Assembly: GCF_007655135.1 (NCBI RefSeq)
Contig: NC_045134.1
Span: 10,250,982 to 10,314,981, forward strand
Length of the DNA: 64,000 nt
DNA from: Punica granatum
Taxonomy: Eukaryota; Streptophyta; Magnoliopsida; Myrtales; Lythraceae
Reading direction: 5' to 3'
In this document: positions 44,578 through 55,427 of the stretch, piece by piece
How positions within the stretch are numbered: the stretch's first letter is position 1
Layout of the letters: each line of letters opens with the position of its first letter
The notes under the pieces: model-generated
Seen by the model: only the letters and a program-made list of their open reading frames with translations
Told to the model about the DNA's origin: nothing
The model's database searches: none
Translations under genes and position numbers: made by a program

Positions 44578-47404
44578 TCATGTCATGCTAACACAGTTTT
44601 CTCCCCGTTGAATGTGCGTGAGTCCTAGGACCCAATATATATCTAACAATGGGGAAATAGTTGGAAACGGTCCCGTCCATGGGTCTTGGTACAAATGTCT
44701 CAAGCTGTGAGTTGCTTTGAGACATGGCGCATAATAATGTGACCCTTTTTCAAATGATCCCGAACGAAGTGACAATTTATTTATGTGCTTTGTTTGTTCG
44801 TGGAAGACAGGATTGGCAGCGATGTGAATTGCGGCTTGACTATCACAATAAAGCTCCATAGGTGTTCAGTGATCAATTCCAAAGAATTGCAATAAGCTGT
44901 GGAGCCAGACCAATTCAGTCGCGGTCATCGCCATTGATATGTATTTGGCCTTAGTAGAAGAACGGCTAACGGTTGTTTGTTTCTTGGTTTTCTAGGAGAC
45001 CGGACATCCTCCAAGTGTTACAAAGTAGCTTATAATCGAACGCCGAGTCATAGGACACCCTGCCCAATCCGCATCATAGAATGCGGAGTTGCAAATCTCT
45101 TGGAGACTGCAAGAGAATTTTGTGTCCTGAGCTTTGGTTCAAGTAACGAAGAACTCAGAGAGCAGCATCCCAATGGGGGTGTCTTGGCGATTGGAAAAAT
45201 TGAGAAAGAATGTGCACATAGTAGCATAATTCAGGACAAGTAATAGTTAGGTAGATTAAATGTCCATCAAGCCGAGGATAGCGTTCCGGTTCAGCTAATA
45301 ACTCTCTAGTGTCGTCCCGAAGCTTGTGATTCTGCTCCATTGGAAATAACACAGGTTTGCTGCCTAGCTTCCCACACTCTGATAAGATATCGAGAGTGTA
45401 TTTCCGTTGTGAGGGAAAGAGACCTCTAGGGCTCCGTGCCACTTCAATTCCAAGGAAAGAAGTCCATGAAGAAACGCATTATGGACATCAAGCTGGTGAA
45501 GTTCCCATTGGTGAGCCAAAGCAAGCATGAGAAGGCAACGGATGGTAACTAACTTTGCTACCGGTGCAAAAGTTTCCTGATAGGCAAGGCCCTCAACTTG
45601 AGTATATCCCTTCCCACGAGCCTAGCCTTGTACCTCTCAACACTCCTATCGGAGTTGTAGTTAAATTATATATCCACTTGCAATTAGTTGCCTTTTTTTC
45701 AGGTGGAAGTGGCTGAATGCTCCATGTGCTGTTGTCCTCAAGAGCTTCGATCTCTCGGGCCATCGCTTCTCTCCACCTTGCATCCTTCATTGCTTGCGAA
45801 AAAGTCCTGGTTTCCTCGTGATCATCTATGGCAGCTATGAATCCACAATGATTATTTGATAACCGAGCATAACTAATGTGAGTCTGGAGAGGATGGACTG
45901 TACCTGAAGACGTGTTGGCGCGAGGTGATAAGTGAGGGGCGGAGGAAGAGGTAGCAGACATCACAAAGTCTTTAAATTTCGCAGGAATTTTGATGACACG
46001 AGGTAGACGAGCATGACCTCCTAGCTGCTCCCCCTGATCATTACAATCTAATGGCTCTCCTTGTTGTTCCTCCTGGTCACTGCAATCAGATAAGTCCATT
46101 GAAATAGTCGGCTCATTCAACTGGTCTTCGATTGTGTTCTCATCAGGCTGAACGTCCGCCTCTTCCCTTCGACTGAGATTTAATGAAGTGGACTTGGCTT
46201 GCTTCTGTTGTGTTTGTTCTCACAACTCAGTTGTCACCTCGGATGCCTCAGATTCTTGCCAAGTGCAATCTAATTGCATAGAATTTGATTCTGGTGGATT
46301 CGTAGCTTGCTTTTGATCATGCAATTTCTTCTCTTCCAAAAATGGAAACTTATCTTAGTAAAAAGTGACGTCTCGAGAGATAATGATCTCCCTTGATTCT
46401 AAATCAAGGACCTTCCACCCTTTTGACCGTAATGGTAAATAATGCACCTTCTCCCCCTTTCGTGAAATTTATCATGAGTTCGAGATTTCCAATGAGCATA
46501 GCATAGAGACCCGAACACAGGCAAGTGATCATATCTCAGTGGATGACTAAATAGGACCTTAAATGGCATTTTTCCAGATAAGAACGGTGTAGGAGTATAA
46601 CTAATGAGGAAAGCTGCTGTTAAGACAAACTCCCCTCAGAATTCGATCTGAAGACCCGCTTGAAACATCAAGGCACGAGCCTCATTAAGGATGTGACGGT
46701 GTTTTCCGCTCAACCCATCCATTTTGCTGCAGAGTAGTCACACATGATGTTTGGTGAATTACACCGTTATCAGAATAAAACTGGTGAATTTTGCCCCGAA
46801 ACGAATTCCTTCCCGTTATCGCTTCTCACCATTTTAATAAGCTTGCCAAATTGAGTCCTAACCATTTTCTGGAAAGCAACCAGAAGATCATAAATTTCTG
46901 ACTTTTCTTTCGTCAAATAAACCCACACGCTTCTACTACAATCGTCCACGATGGTAAGAAAATATCGTGCTCACGTAATAGAAGAGATACTGCAAGGATC
47001 CCATACGTCACGATGTATCAAATCGAAAATATTGGAAGTTTTATTTTCACTAATTGGAAAAGGTCTTCGAGTTTGTTTCGCTCGAGAATACCCATCACAA
47101 AAATAAAAAAAAAAACATAACCTCTCTCAATATCTTGAGATAAATACTTCATGAGAGAAGACGAAGGGTGCCCCAATGGTCGATGCCATAACTCCTAATT
47201 TGTAGACTTTGCGGCTAGAGCATTTAATTTCAGTCCCATGTACCGAAGGCAGTAGACCGCCCCCCCAACCCCAAACAATTCACCCGCTCCAATCAGCGTC
47301 TTCGAGGCGAGGTCCTGCAAGGTACAAAATTTGGGCATAAAATGTCGCTGAACTTTGCAAGTCTCTAGTCAATTGTCCAATAGAAATCAAGTTATATGCA
47401 AAAC
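44578..47404 (-). pseudogene. Old copia pol remnant: integrase, RT, RNase H
   Basis: RNase H ending: [22 protein letters not shown] at about 44848-44780. RT middle: 45442-45155 (SQRKYTLDILSECGKLGSKP). RT start: 46120-45593 (REAMAREIEALEDNSTW..CKWIYNL). Integrase traces at about 47000-46380 read as fragments in shifting frames (for example around KEKSEIYDLL, and NGKEF with its catalytic-region Asp). Many stops and frame changes make it inactive. It resembles plant copia elements whose hallmark RT motif order is kept. Confidence 0.78.
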
Positions 47405-47712
47405 TGTTAAGTCTCTTAATTTAATCCTCACAGTAGATCAGCAGAACTCAATTTAGAGAGAATGAGAGAATGCAGATTTGACAGAGAGAGGGAATAACTG
47501 TCTGCTGCAGAAAAACTTCAATACAATACACTGAAGAAAAAATAGTTAAAGCTTAAACATAAAGCTGAAAAATAACTGCACCTAACGTGCAAAAATACTA
47601 AGCACCTAAACACCAGTTAACTGACTCCTTAAAAATAGCAACTAAGAAACAAAGAAAACTGACATTTGACTAACAAAAGACAAAAGCAACTCTGATGCAT
47701 TTATCTCCAACA
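47405..47712 (-). repeat. 3' LTR of the young copia
   Basis: A 308-bp repeat of 51727-52034, with three differences: near 47549 (t against c), near 47598 (t against a) and near 47661 (c against t). Ends are TG...CA. Confidence 0.96.
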
Positions 47713-47721
47713 CTCCTCCTT
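47713..47721 (-). other. Polypurine tract of the young copia
   Basis: The minus strand reads AAGGAGGAG directly before the 3' LTR start TGTTGG. Confidence 0.8.
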
Positions 47722-47724
47722 GGA

Positions 47725-50700
47725 TCAGTTGTTGCTGCACACACCAATATTCTCCCTTAGAAACTCAAATCTCTCAACATGAAATGACTTGGTAAAGATG
47801 TCTGCAAGCTGCTCATCAGTTCTGCAGTATACAAGCTTCACTTCACCATTTTGTTGCACTTCTCTAAGAAAGTAATACTTCACCTTAAAGTGCTTTGTCC
47901 TTCCATGAAAAACAGGATTATGAGAGATAGCTAACGTAGCTTGATTGTCCACGTATACTTCAGTTCCTTCCTTTGAACTCAAATGCAAATCCTCCATCAA
48001 CTTCCTTAACCAAAGTGCTTGATTGGCTGCTGTTGTTGCTGCTATGAACTCAGCTTCAGCAGTGGATTGAGCAACTATTTCCTGCTTCTTTGAACACCAG
48101 GAAAAACATGCTGAACCGAGATTGAAACAGTAACCAGAAGTGCTCTTCATGTCATCTGCACTTCCTGCCCAGTCACTGTCTGAAAAACCAGACAACTTCA
48201 ACTCCTTACTCTTTGTGAACTTAACTCCATGACAAGATGTCCCCTTCAAATACCTTAGGACCCTTTTTGCAGCAATCATGTGAGATTCTTTTGCACAGTT
48301 CAAGAATCTTGAAAGAACACTTACCACATACAAAATGTCTGGTCTGGTTGCTGTCAGATACATGAGACAGCCGACCAAACTCCTATACTGTGCTTCATCA
48401 GTTGGTTCTGTTCCATCCTCCTTTTGCAACTTCTCTTTGTAACCCATAGGAGTCTTCACACTTCTGCACTTCTCCATATTAAATCTATTTAAAATCTCCT
48501 TCAGATACCTTCTTTGACAGATGAAAATTCCCAATTGAGTCTGCTTTATCTCCATGCCTAGAAAGTAGGCCATTTCTCCAAGGTCTGTCATTTCAAAGAC
48601 CTTCATCAGATCTTGCTTTAGTTCTTTAATTAGATCTTCATCATTTCCTGTCACAAGTAAATCATCCACATACAAAGAGATAACAATTTCACTGCTGCAA
48701 GCCTTCTTCACATATAGAGTAAACTCACTCAAACTTTTTTGAAAACCCAAATTCCTCAAGTACTCGTCCATCTTGCTATACCAGGCTCTAGGAGCTTGCT
48801 TCAAACCATATAGTGCCTTCTTCAACTTGTACACTTTGTCTTCCTGATTCTTGACCCAAAAACCTTCAAGTTGCTCAACATAAATTTCTTCTTCGAGCAC
48901 ACCATTAAGGAATGCAGACTTAACATCCAGCTGGTATACTTTCCAGCTCTTCTCTGCTGCAACTGCAATTAATAATCTGATGGTGTCAAGTCTAGCCACA
49001 GGAGCAAAAGTCTCTGAGTAGTCTACTCCCCAAACCTGTGCATAGCCCCTTACCACAAGTCTGGCCTTATACTTGTTGACAGAACCATCATAATTTAATT
49101 TGGTCCTGTACACCCATTTCACTCCTATGACCTTCCTGTCTTGAGGTCTATCAACCAATTCCCAGGTCTGGTTCTTTTCTATCATGCTCAGCTCCTCCTT
49201 CATTGCAATCATCCACTTCTGATCTATCTTGGCATCTTCAAAACATGAAGGCTCGAGCACTGCAACATTGCATCTTTCATATATCTCAGATAATGGTCTG
49301 CTGCCCCTTACTGGATAATCATCGATAGAGTCTTCTATCTCTACCGTTTTCTCACTTGACAGTTGTGGTGACCAGCACTGTTGAGTCACACCCTTCTCAC
49401 CCTTACTGCCTTCTTTCCAGTTCCACTTCTCCTCTTCCAAGAAGGTGACATCTCTGCTAATTATCACCTTCTCAGTTTGAGGTTGAAATACTCTATAGGC
49501 CTTAGACTGCAGGCTATACCCAACAAACACACCAGGCTCAGACTTCTGATCTAGTTTCCTTCTATTTTCCTGAGGTACATGTGTGTAGCATACACAACCA
49601 AATACCTTTAAATTCTTCACAGATGGCTTCATCTCGTGCCAAGCCTCATAGGGTGTCTTCTTCTCCAAGGCTTTTGTAGGGAGCCTGTTGAGCAGAAAGA
49701 CAGCAGTATTTGCTGCCTCTGCCCAGAACTTTAGTGGCATGTCCTTCTCCTGCATAAGACACCTTGCCATTTCCACTATAGTTCTATTTTTCCTCTCACT
49801 TACTCCGTTTTGCTGTGGAGAATATGGGGCAGTAAACTGACGTTCTATGCCTGCTTCATCACAAAGGCACTTAAACTTGTTTGAGGTACACTCAGTACTA
49901 TTGTCTGATCTAAGTACCTTGATCCTTCTACCACATTGATTCTCAATCCAGCACTTAAATTTCATAAACACCTCAGCAACTTCTGATTTAGCTTTCAGAA
50001 AATAGATCCAACACATTCTGATGAAGTCATCAATGAAAGTTATAAAGTACCTGCTTCCATTTAGAGAGGCTTCTGACATGGGACCACACACGTCTGAGTG
50101 CACCAGTTCAAGCTTCTCAGTAGCTCTCCTGCTTGCTCCCTTGAATGGAATTCTTGCTTGCTTGCCGAGTAAACAGATTTTGCAAGTGGAATCCTGTTCC
50201 TCCATGACTGGCAGATCCTTAGCCATCTCATTCTTCTGCATGTACACCAGGCCCTTACTGTGATAGTGCCCCAGCCTTTTGTGCCAAATCTTTGTAGCCT
50301 CAGTTTGTGTCTTGTAGGCAACTTGCTTCCCTTCCAAAGGATTGAAAGAGAAACATTTATCCTGTATAGGTATCTTGAACAACTCCTGGCCACTTACATC
50401 AGAAATCAAACACTCCTTTCCTTCAAACATGACCTTATATCCCTTCTCAACTAGCTGACTAACACTTAACAAGTTCTGGTCTATCTTGGGCACATAGAGT
50501 ACACCAGTGATAGCTTTGGCACCAGTATGACCTTCAATCACCACAGTTCCTCTTCCTTTTACAGCAATGTAGTCTCCATTTCCAATCCTCACCTTTGTAG
50601 AAAATGAGCCATCAAACTCCTTGAACAGGCTTCTATCACTGGTCATGTGGTTTGTGCAACCACTATCCAGGAGCCAACCACTACCTGCAGTACTTGAGGC

Positions 50701-51225
50701 ATAGCAGGATGCAACAAATAAGTGCTCAACTTCCTGTGCTGCTTGAGCTTCATTTTGTTGCTGTGTGCTCTTCTCCTTGCAGAACCTGTCAATATAGCCC
50801 ATTTTATGACATTTTCTACATTTTACATCTGGCCTTCTCCAGCATCTGTAGTGGGGATGATTGGTTTTCCCACAATGCTTGCAAGTGGTCTGCTTTCCCT
50901 TCTTGCTTTGGTCTTGAGTATTGGAGCCTTCTGATCTTTCTACTGACTTGGAGCCTTCACCGTCTCCTTTTCTTTGGTTCCATTTCTTCCCTTTGCCTAC
51001 AACATTCAGCTGCAACTTGGCTTGCAATGCCCCTTCTATGGGCTCTCCTCTCCTTATCATCCTCCTTTGCTCTTGTGCCTGTAATGCACTGAGCAATTCT
51101 GCCAATTTTATTTCTGACAGATCCTTTGTGTTCTCTAGAGAAGCTATAGTAGCCTCAAATTTTTCAGGCAGAGAAATCAATATTTTCTGCACAATTCTAT
51201 CATCCTTTATGTCTGTCCCAAGCAC
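47725..51225 (-). CDS. Young copia Gag-Pol polyprotein (main part)
   Basis: An 1166-codon open frame that continues gag after a frameshift. Domains in order: end of the gag core; zinc knuckle CKHCGKTNHPHYRC (115-128); a second knuckle whose His is Tyr (136-149); protease WLLDSGCTNHM (about 185); integrase with HHCC and a D,D,E core (HSDVCGP; LRSDNSTE; NGVSERKN); RT with RLVVRGYAQ and YVDD (SLYVDDLLVTGND); and RNase H (SDSDWAGS, TAEAEF, VDNQATL). The C-terminus is ...ENIGVCSNN. Everything from the second knuckle on looks coding-competent. The lineage is TNT1/Tork- or Ale-like, which I cannot settle without a tree. Confidence 0.93.
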   Translation of the reverse strand: MLGTDIKDDRIVQKILISLPEKFEATIASLENTKDLSEIKLAELLSALQAQEQRRMIRRGEPIEGALQAKLQLNVVGKGKKWNQRKGDGEGSKSVERSEGSNTQDQSKKGKQTTCKHCGKTNHPHYRCWRRPDVKCRKCHKMGYIDRFCKEKSTQQQNEAQAAQEVEHLFVASCYASSTAGSGWLLDSGCTNHMTSDRSLFKEFDGSFSTKVRIGNGDYIAVKGRGTVVIEGHTGAKAITGVLYVPKIDQNLLSVSQLVEKGYKVMFEGKECLISDVSGQELFKIPIQDKCFSFNPLEGKQVAYKTQTEATKIWHKRLGHYHSKGLVYMQKNEMAKDLPVMEEQDSTCKICLLGKQARIPFKGASRRATEKLELVHSDVCGPMSEASLNGSRYFITFIDDFIRMCWIYFLKAKSEVAEVFMKFKCWIENQCGRRIKVLRSDNSTECTSNKFKCLCDEAGIERQFTAPYSPQQNGVSERKNRTIVEMARCLMQEKDMPLKFWAEAANTAVFLLNRLPTKALEKKTPYEAWHEMKPSVKNLKVFGCVCYTHVPQENRRKLDQKSEPGVFVGYSLQSKAYRVFQPQTEKVIISRDVTFLEEEKWNWKEGSKGEKGVTQQCWSPQLSSEKTVEIEDSIDDYPVRGSRPLSEIYERCNVAVLEPSCFEDAKIDQKWMIAMKEELSMIEKNQTWELVDRPQDRKVIGVKWVYRTKLNYDGSVNKYKARLVVRGYAQVWGVDYSETFAPVARLDTIRLLIAVAAEKSWKVYQLDVKSAFLNGVLEEEIYVEQLEGFWVKNQEDKVYKLKKALYGLKQAPRAWYSKMDEYLRNLGFQKSLSEFTLYVKKACSSEIVISLYVDDLLVTGNDEDLIKELKQDLMKVFEMTDLGEMAYFLGMEIKQTQLGIFICQRRYLKEILNRFNMEKCRSVKTPMGYKEKLQKEDGTEPTDEAQYRSLVGCLMYLTATRPDILYVVSVLSRFLNCAKESHMIAAKRVLRYLKGTSCHGVKFTKSKELKLSGFSDSDWAGSADDMKSTSGYCFNLGSACFSWCSKKQEIVAQSTAEAEFIAATTAANQALWLRKLMEDLHLSSKEGTEVYVDNQATLAISHNPVFHGRTKHFKVKYYFLREVQQNGEVKLVYCRTDEQLADIFTKSFHVERFEFLRENIGVCSNN

Positions 51226-51244
51226 CCTTATCTTATCAACAATC

Positions 51245-51643
51245 TCAATTAGCCTCTTTGCATATTCCTTTTACAGTTTCTGCATCATCCATTTGCTGCC
51301 TCTCAAACTCTCTCAAGAGGTTCAGCACTTTCATTCCTCTCACCCTCTCATCCCCTTCATACTCAGACTTAAGAAAATCCCAAATAGCTTTAGCTGATCC
51401 ATACCTCATTATCCTTGTGAAGATTGTTGGGGAGACAGTTGCAAAAAGACAGGACTTTGCCTTGGCCTTCCTGGTTGTCCTCTCTTTATGGTATTTGATC
51501 TGATTCATGGTCGAGTTCTCAGGAAGTGGAGCCACCTCGCACCCTTCCATGTAAGCAGCCATCTTCACTGCCCATGCTTGATAATTTTCTCCATCAAACA
51601 CAGGTGGCGCCATACTAGGGAAACTGCTTGAGCCTGATTCCAT
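51245..51643 (-). pseudogene. Young copia gag N-terminus, frameshifted
   Basis: A 132-codon frame starting MESGSSSFPSMAPPVFDGEN, the typical copia gag opening (ENYQAWAVKM). It ends at 51245 because one extra base near 51262-51268 moves it out of the frame of 47725-51225. With that one change absent, the two frames would be continuous, so the lesion is recent. The start is the first ATG after the primer site. Confidence 0.88.
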
Positions 51644-51713
51644 CTCCTTTTGGCCTTCACTGAATGTAAAGACTCTCGACCAAGCAACTCACAGTCCCTT
51701 AAGATCAATTACG

Positions 51714-51725
51714 GCTCTGATACCA
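51714..51725 (-). other. Primer-binding site of the young copia
   Basis: TGGTATCAGAGC on the minus strand, one base past the 5' LTR, is complementary to the 3' end of initiator methionine tRNA, the standard copia primer. Confidence 0.9.
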
Positions 51726-51726
51726 C

Positions 51727-52034
51727 TGTTAAGTCTCTTAATTTAATCCTCACAGTAGATCAGCAGAACTCAATTTAGAGAGAATGAGAGAATGCAGATT
51801 TGACAGAGAGAGGGAATAACTGTCTGCTGCAGAAAAACTTCAATACAATACACTGAAGAAAAAACAGTTAAAGCTTAAACATAAAGCTGAAAAATAACTG
51901 CACCTAACGTGCAAAAAAACTAAGCACCTAAACACCAGTTAACTGACTCCTTAAAAATAGCAACTAAGAAACAAAGAAAATTGACATTTGACTAACAAAA
52001 GACAAAAGCAACTCTGATGCATTTATCTCCAACA
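51727..52034 (-). repeat. 5' LTR of the young copia
   Basis: The partner of 47405-47712, of equal length. In element orientation it starts at 52034 and ends at 51727, one base from the primer-binding site. Confidence 0.96.
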
Positions 52035-53398
52035 AAAACCTGGAATATAAAGAACATTATGCAAGATCAAGCTAGGACCGAGCTTAATTTGTCCTTCCAC
52101 TTCTGTCGATACTACCTCCCCATTAGGAAGGGTAATTGAGAAAACTTTAATTAGCTTCCGTCATCTCTCAAGGATTCGCAGATTGCCCGTCATATGTGAT
52201 GAGGCTCCTGAGTCTAAAACCCATTCACCATCACATGAAATTAATTCCATACCTGAGAGGCGACCAGTAGGTCCCTTTAATTTGCTGACAAAATTGGGCA
52301 GTTCTTGATTTTGATCTGCTGATAATCCCGGGATTGTTGATGCACTGCCCTGTGTGGACGAAGAGGAATGCATTCCAGCCAGTGCCAATGGACGGCTCGC
52401 CCTGGCTATCACGCCTTCAGATTCATCGACTTGATCACCTAGTACATTCTGTTGTGCCGAATGTGCTTGCTGAAAATTACTTTTTCTGACCCACGGATCT
52501 TCGATTTTCCTTTTTGGCCTACCTTCTTCATATCCTAATAAGTCGGGTATCCGTGCAATTTCCAGCACATGCTCCTCCAATGGCTTGTTTTCTGGCAATA
52601 ATCACAGTAAGGCTTCTCCCCCGATTTCATTGCAACTGAGAAGGTTGCAACATCAACTCGATCATTACTGCATGAAGGAACCTTGCGTTTCTCCTCTTGA
52701 CTGATCATGGAAAAAGCTTTGTTCACGGTAAGAAGTGGATCGGCATTGAGAATCTGTGAGACAGTCGAACCATAGATTTCTGCATCCAATCCCATAAGAA
52801 ATTGGTACAGCTTCTCCACGTCCCACTCCTTGGTTAGTTGCCCCGAGGCTCTACACGTACATTCTGACACCTCATAATAATCTTCAAGTTCATTCCAAAA
52901 TCCCTACAATGTCGTGTGGTAATCAATGACAGTGGCATTACCTTGCTCAAGACGACAAATTTCCTTCTTCAGCTATTAGATTCTTTGAGCGCTCTTGAGA
53001 GTAACGCTCCTTCAACTCATTCGACATGTCGTAAGCGTCATCAACATATGCCATACTCCTCTGGAGACTCTTGTCCAGTGAATTGTATATCCATGCAACA
53101 ACCATGTTGTTGCACATATCCCATGAGTGAAAATCACTCAACGATGAGTTCGGTTCTTGATGGATCCATCAATGAAACCCTGCTTATTCTTCGCACGCAA
53201 AACTCTTCTCGTTGCCTTAGCCCAAGTTGGATAATTCTCTCTCATCAAGAAAGAGGTGGACGGAACGAGGGTAGATCTTGGATTGTCTGAAAGACTTAGA
53301 AAGAATGGGGATGAATGATTGATTTGCTTCTGGTCGATCCCCTTCCCTTTGTCCTCCGCGCCTGACATCCTGGAGCTAGGGCTTGATTAAGCGAACGT
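52035..53398 (-). pseudogene. Old copia gag and protease remnant
   Basis: The gag start at 53368 (MSGAEDKGKGIDQ, then SLSDNPRSTLVPSTSFLMREN with a typical copia gag opening) runs through frames at 53141-52947 and 52870-52535. A CCHC zinc knuckle, CDYCQKTSHWRSMC, lies near 52600. The protease site VLDSGASSHMTGN lies near 52200. At least two frame changes separate these. The young element cuts it from its integrase at 52035. Confidence 0.78.
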
Positions 53399-53411
53399 GG
53401 CTCAGATACCA
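53399..53411 (-). other. Primer-binding site of the old copia element
   Basis: The minus strand reads TGGTATCTGAGCC directly next to the LTR edge (TGACAAATT on the plus strand at 53412). It differs by one base from the common initiator-Met site TGGTATCAGAGCC. Confidence 0.7.
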
Positions 53412-53606
53412 TGACAAATTGCCAAAGAATGGGGCAATTTTCTTCTATTGATTAATGGAGGATTACATCCGTATAGATTACAAGAAGATGAAATAAGACA
53501 GTTCCAGTATTCCTAATATATCACTATATTGCCTAATACATATACCAGAAATATCGTACAATATCATAGCATATCTCCAATAGTATATATCCATATGGAA
53601 AGGCAT
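53412..53606 (-). repeat. 5' LTR of the old copia element (right edge uncertain)
   Basis: The inner edge is fixed by the adjacent primer site. The outer edge is uncertain: TG...CA can be met at 53606 (minus TGCCTTTCC) or at 53662 (minus TGTTGGCAT). No second LTR remains for comparison. Confidence 0.5.
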
Positions 53607-55392
53607 TTCTTTTTTCCATGCCAACGCAGACAAATAGGCGAACGTTACACACTATGCCAACACAGAGAACAAGGAGCCGTGAAGGGCCAAATAATCGAAT
53701 AGCAGTAAAGAACTCGGATGTTTTCTCTTGGTCAAAGCCCGTGGAGATGACAGACGAGCCAAGGCTTTATGGATATCCAAGATATTCAACTCGAAGATAG
53801 ATTTTGAAGATGCACTTACAGCTTACTCGCTGGTAATTGATAGAGTTAGGGAACAAAATCCGGTTTCAGTCTAGGAGTGCTTCGATCTTCTGCAATATAT
53901 GACAGGTCATCCGTTGAGTTCATGTGGGGGAGCCGGTCAGGAAAAAACCGTAAAACTCATCGGTACCGTACATACATTAACTATATGTACGATAAGATTT
54001 CAAAATACCCCTGGCCTAACTCAAGTAGTCGAAGAAATGAGTGGAAGTCGACTCAGCTTGCAAGGGAAGAGGCTGCGTTTGATGTATAAAAGCCGCATAT
54101 GATCAAGAGCCCATGATCTAGAGGAAATTATAAAAGCTGGGCCTAAATTGAGTAACCTAGTCTGGTATTAATAAGATTGCGTCCATTACGAGCATTTCAT
54201 AATTACAGAGTCTTTAGATTAAAGGGTCACCAGCCCGGCCGCACGTTCCACAAGTATATGTTCTCGTAAACTTTTCGAGCATATAACAATACCCCAAACG
54301 CAGCTTCCTGTCAAGCTCATGCGTACATTTATCCTTCCTTGGAGAGCACAATTCAACTCTCTTCTAGTCGATCTGCTACGATCTCATGGGTTACATCGAC
54401 AATATTAGTGATTTCCTCTGATGAATCAACAAAATTAATTGTCGCCAGTCAACATCTAGCATTAGGCAAGAATAGTTTTGGGATTACTTTATATACTGTA
54501 AATATTCATTGTAATTACCATGTTCTCAGTCTTCCTAAACTTATTCACTCTTGTACATCTGGTCTAGTAACCTCTGTTACGATTCAATTGAATACAAGAT
54601 ATATTTCCTATCTCTGTCTTGTTAGCCACTTGACTGCAGTCTTCACTTCAACACACCCTAACCGAGCTCTTCTCCCGTGATTGTGGTCATCGTCATCTGT
54701 TGCGCCTATTGATTGCGGTCAGCAGCGCATGACTACAGTCATTAGTTGCAATTTGCGACTTCTTCCCCTTTTGATCAGCTTCCTCATTTTTGAGTCTTAG
54801 GGTCTTCCGAAGCTTAATGGGAGACATTTGATATCTCTAACAAAGGAACTAGCGAAAGGAAACTTAGATACATAGTTGACTTTCCAATATACTTGCAGGG
54901 GACAAGGGTCAGGGCCTGAGAATGTTCGATTCTAGATTACATGCCGCCTTCACAGTATGTTGCTTCAACGCTTATAGATATGGAAACCATTGACAAAATG
55001 AGATTGTAAATACATTTTGAACTACTATCCAGTGAATTACTTGGTATTATTAAGGCATAAATCAACAAAATCAAGGCTTCGAATCAAAAAGGTTCAACCA
55101 TATGTGTAAGATCTCGGAGTTCTAACGCTACATGACCGCAATAAGGAACCATGATTGCAGTTGCGGTGTAAGAGAGCCCCAGACCTCAGTTTGCAACACC
55201 CAGACTATGGTCATGGGCAGTCCTTTTGCAGCCACAGCCGACCACAGTCTTAGGGTGAAATGTGGCAGTTTCCCTCTCCAAACGTCCACAAAATGATCAA
55301 ATATTGAAAAAGGTGTGAGCTTCCGTGAGAGAACTAGGCAGTTTTTCGAGTTTGCTAGTCAAAGAAGTACTAATAAGATTTCATGTTTTTTT

Positions 55393-55427
<35 letters not shown>

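Larger units (their letters stand above)
47405..52034 (-). mobile_element. Young Ty1/copia retrotransposon nested in the old copia
   Basis: A 4630-bp element with 308-bp LTRs, TGTTGGAG...TTAACA in element orientation, and a perfect 5-base target duplication AAAAC at 47400-47404 and 52035-52039. Primer site, polypurine tract and a single gag-pol frame are present. The only coding defect seen is one single-base frameshift in gag near 51265. The LTRs differ at three sites, so the insertion is recent relative to its host element. Confidence 0.96.
44578..53606 (-). mobile_element. Old, broken Ty1/copia element
   Basis: Minus-strand order is LTR remnant (53606-53412), initiator-Met type primer site, gag, protease, [nested copia], integrase, RT and RNase H. 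All parts carry stops and frameshifts. No 3' LTR matching 53412-53606 is found at the left end, so that side is truncated near 44570. It is interrupted by the young element at 47405-52034. Confidence 0.82.

Noticed and set aside
53618..54102. Possible exon series right of the copia stack
   Set aside because: Frames such as 53877-54102 have no domain I recognise and no consistent splice joins.
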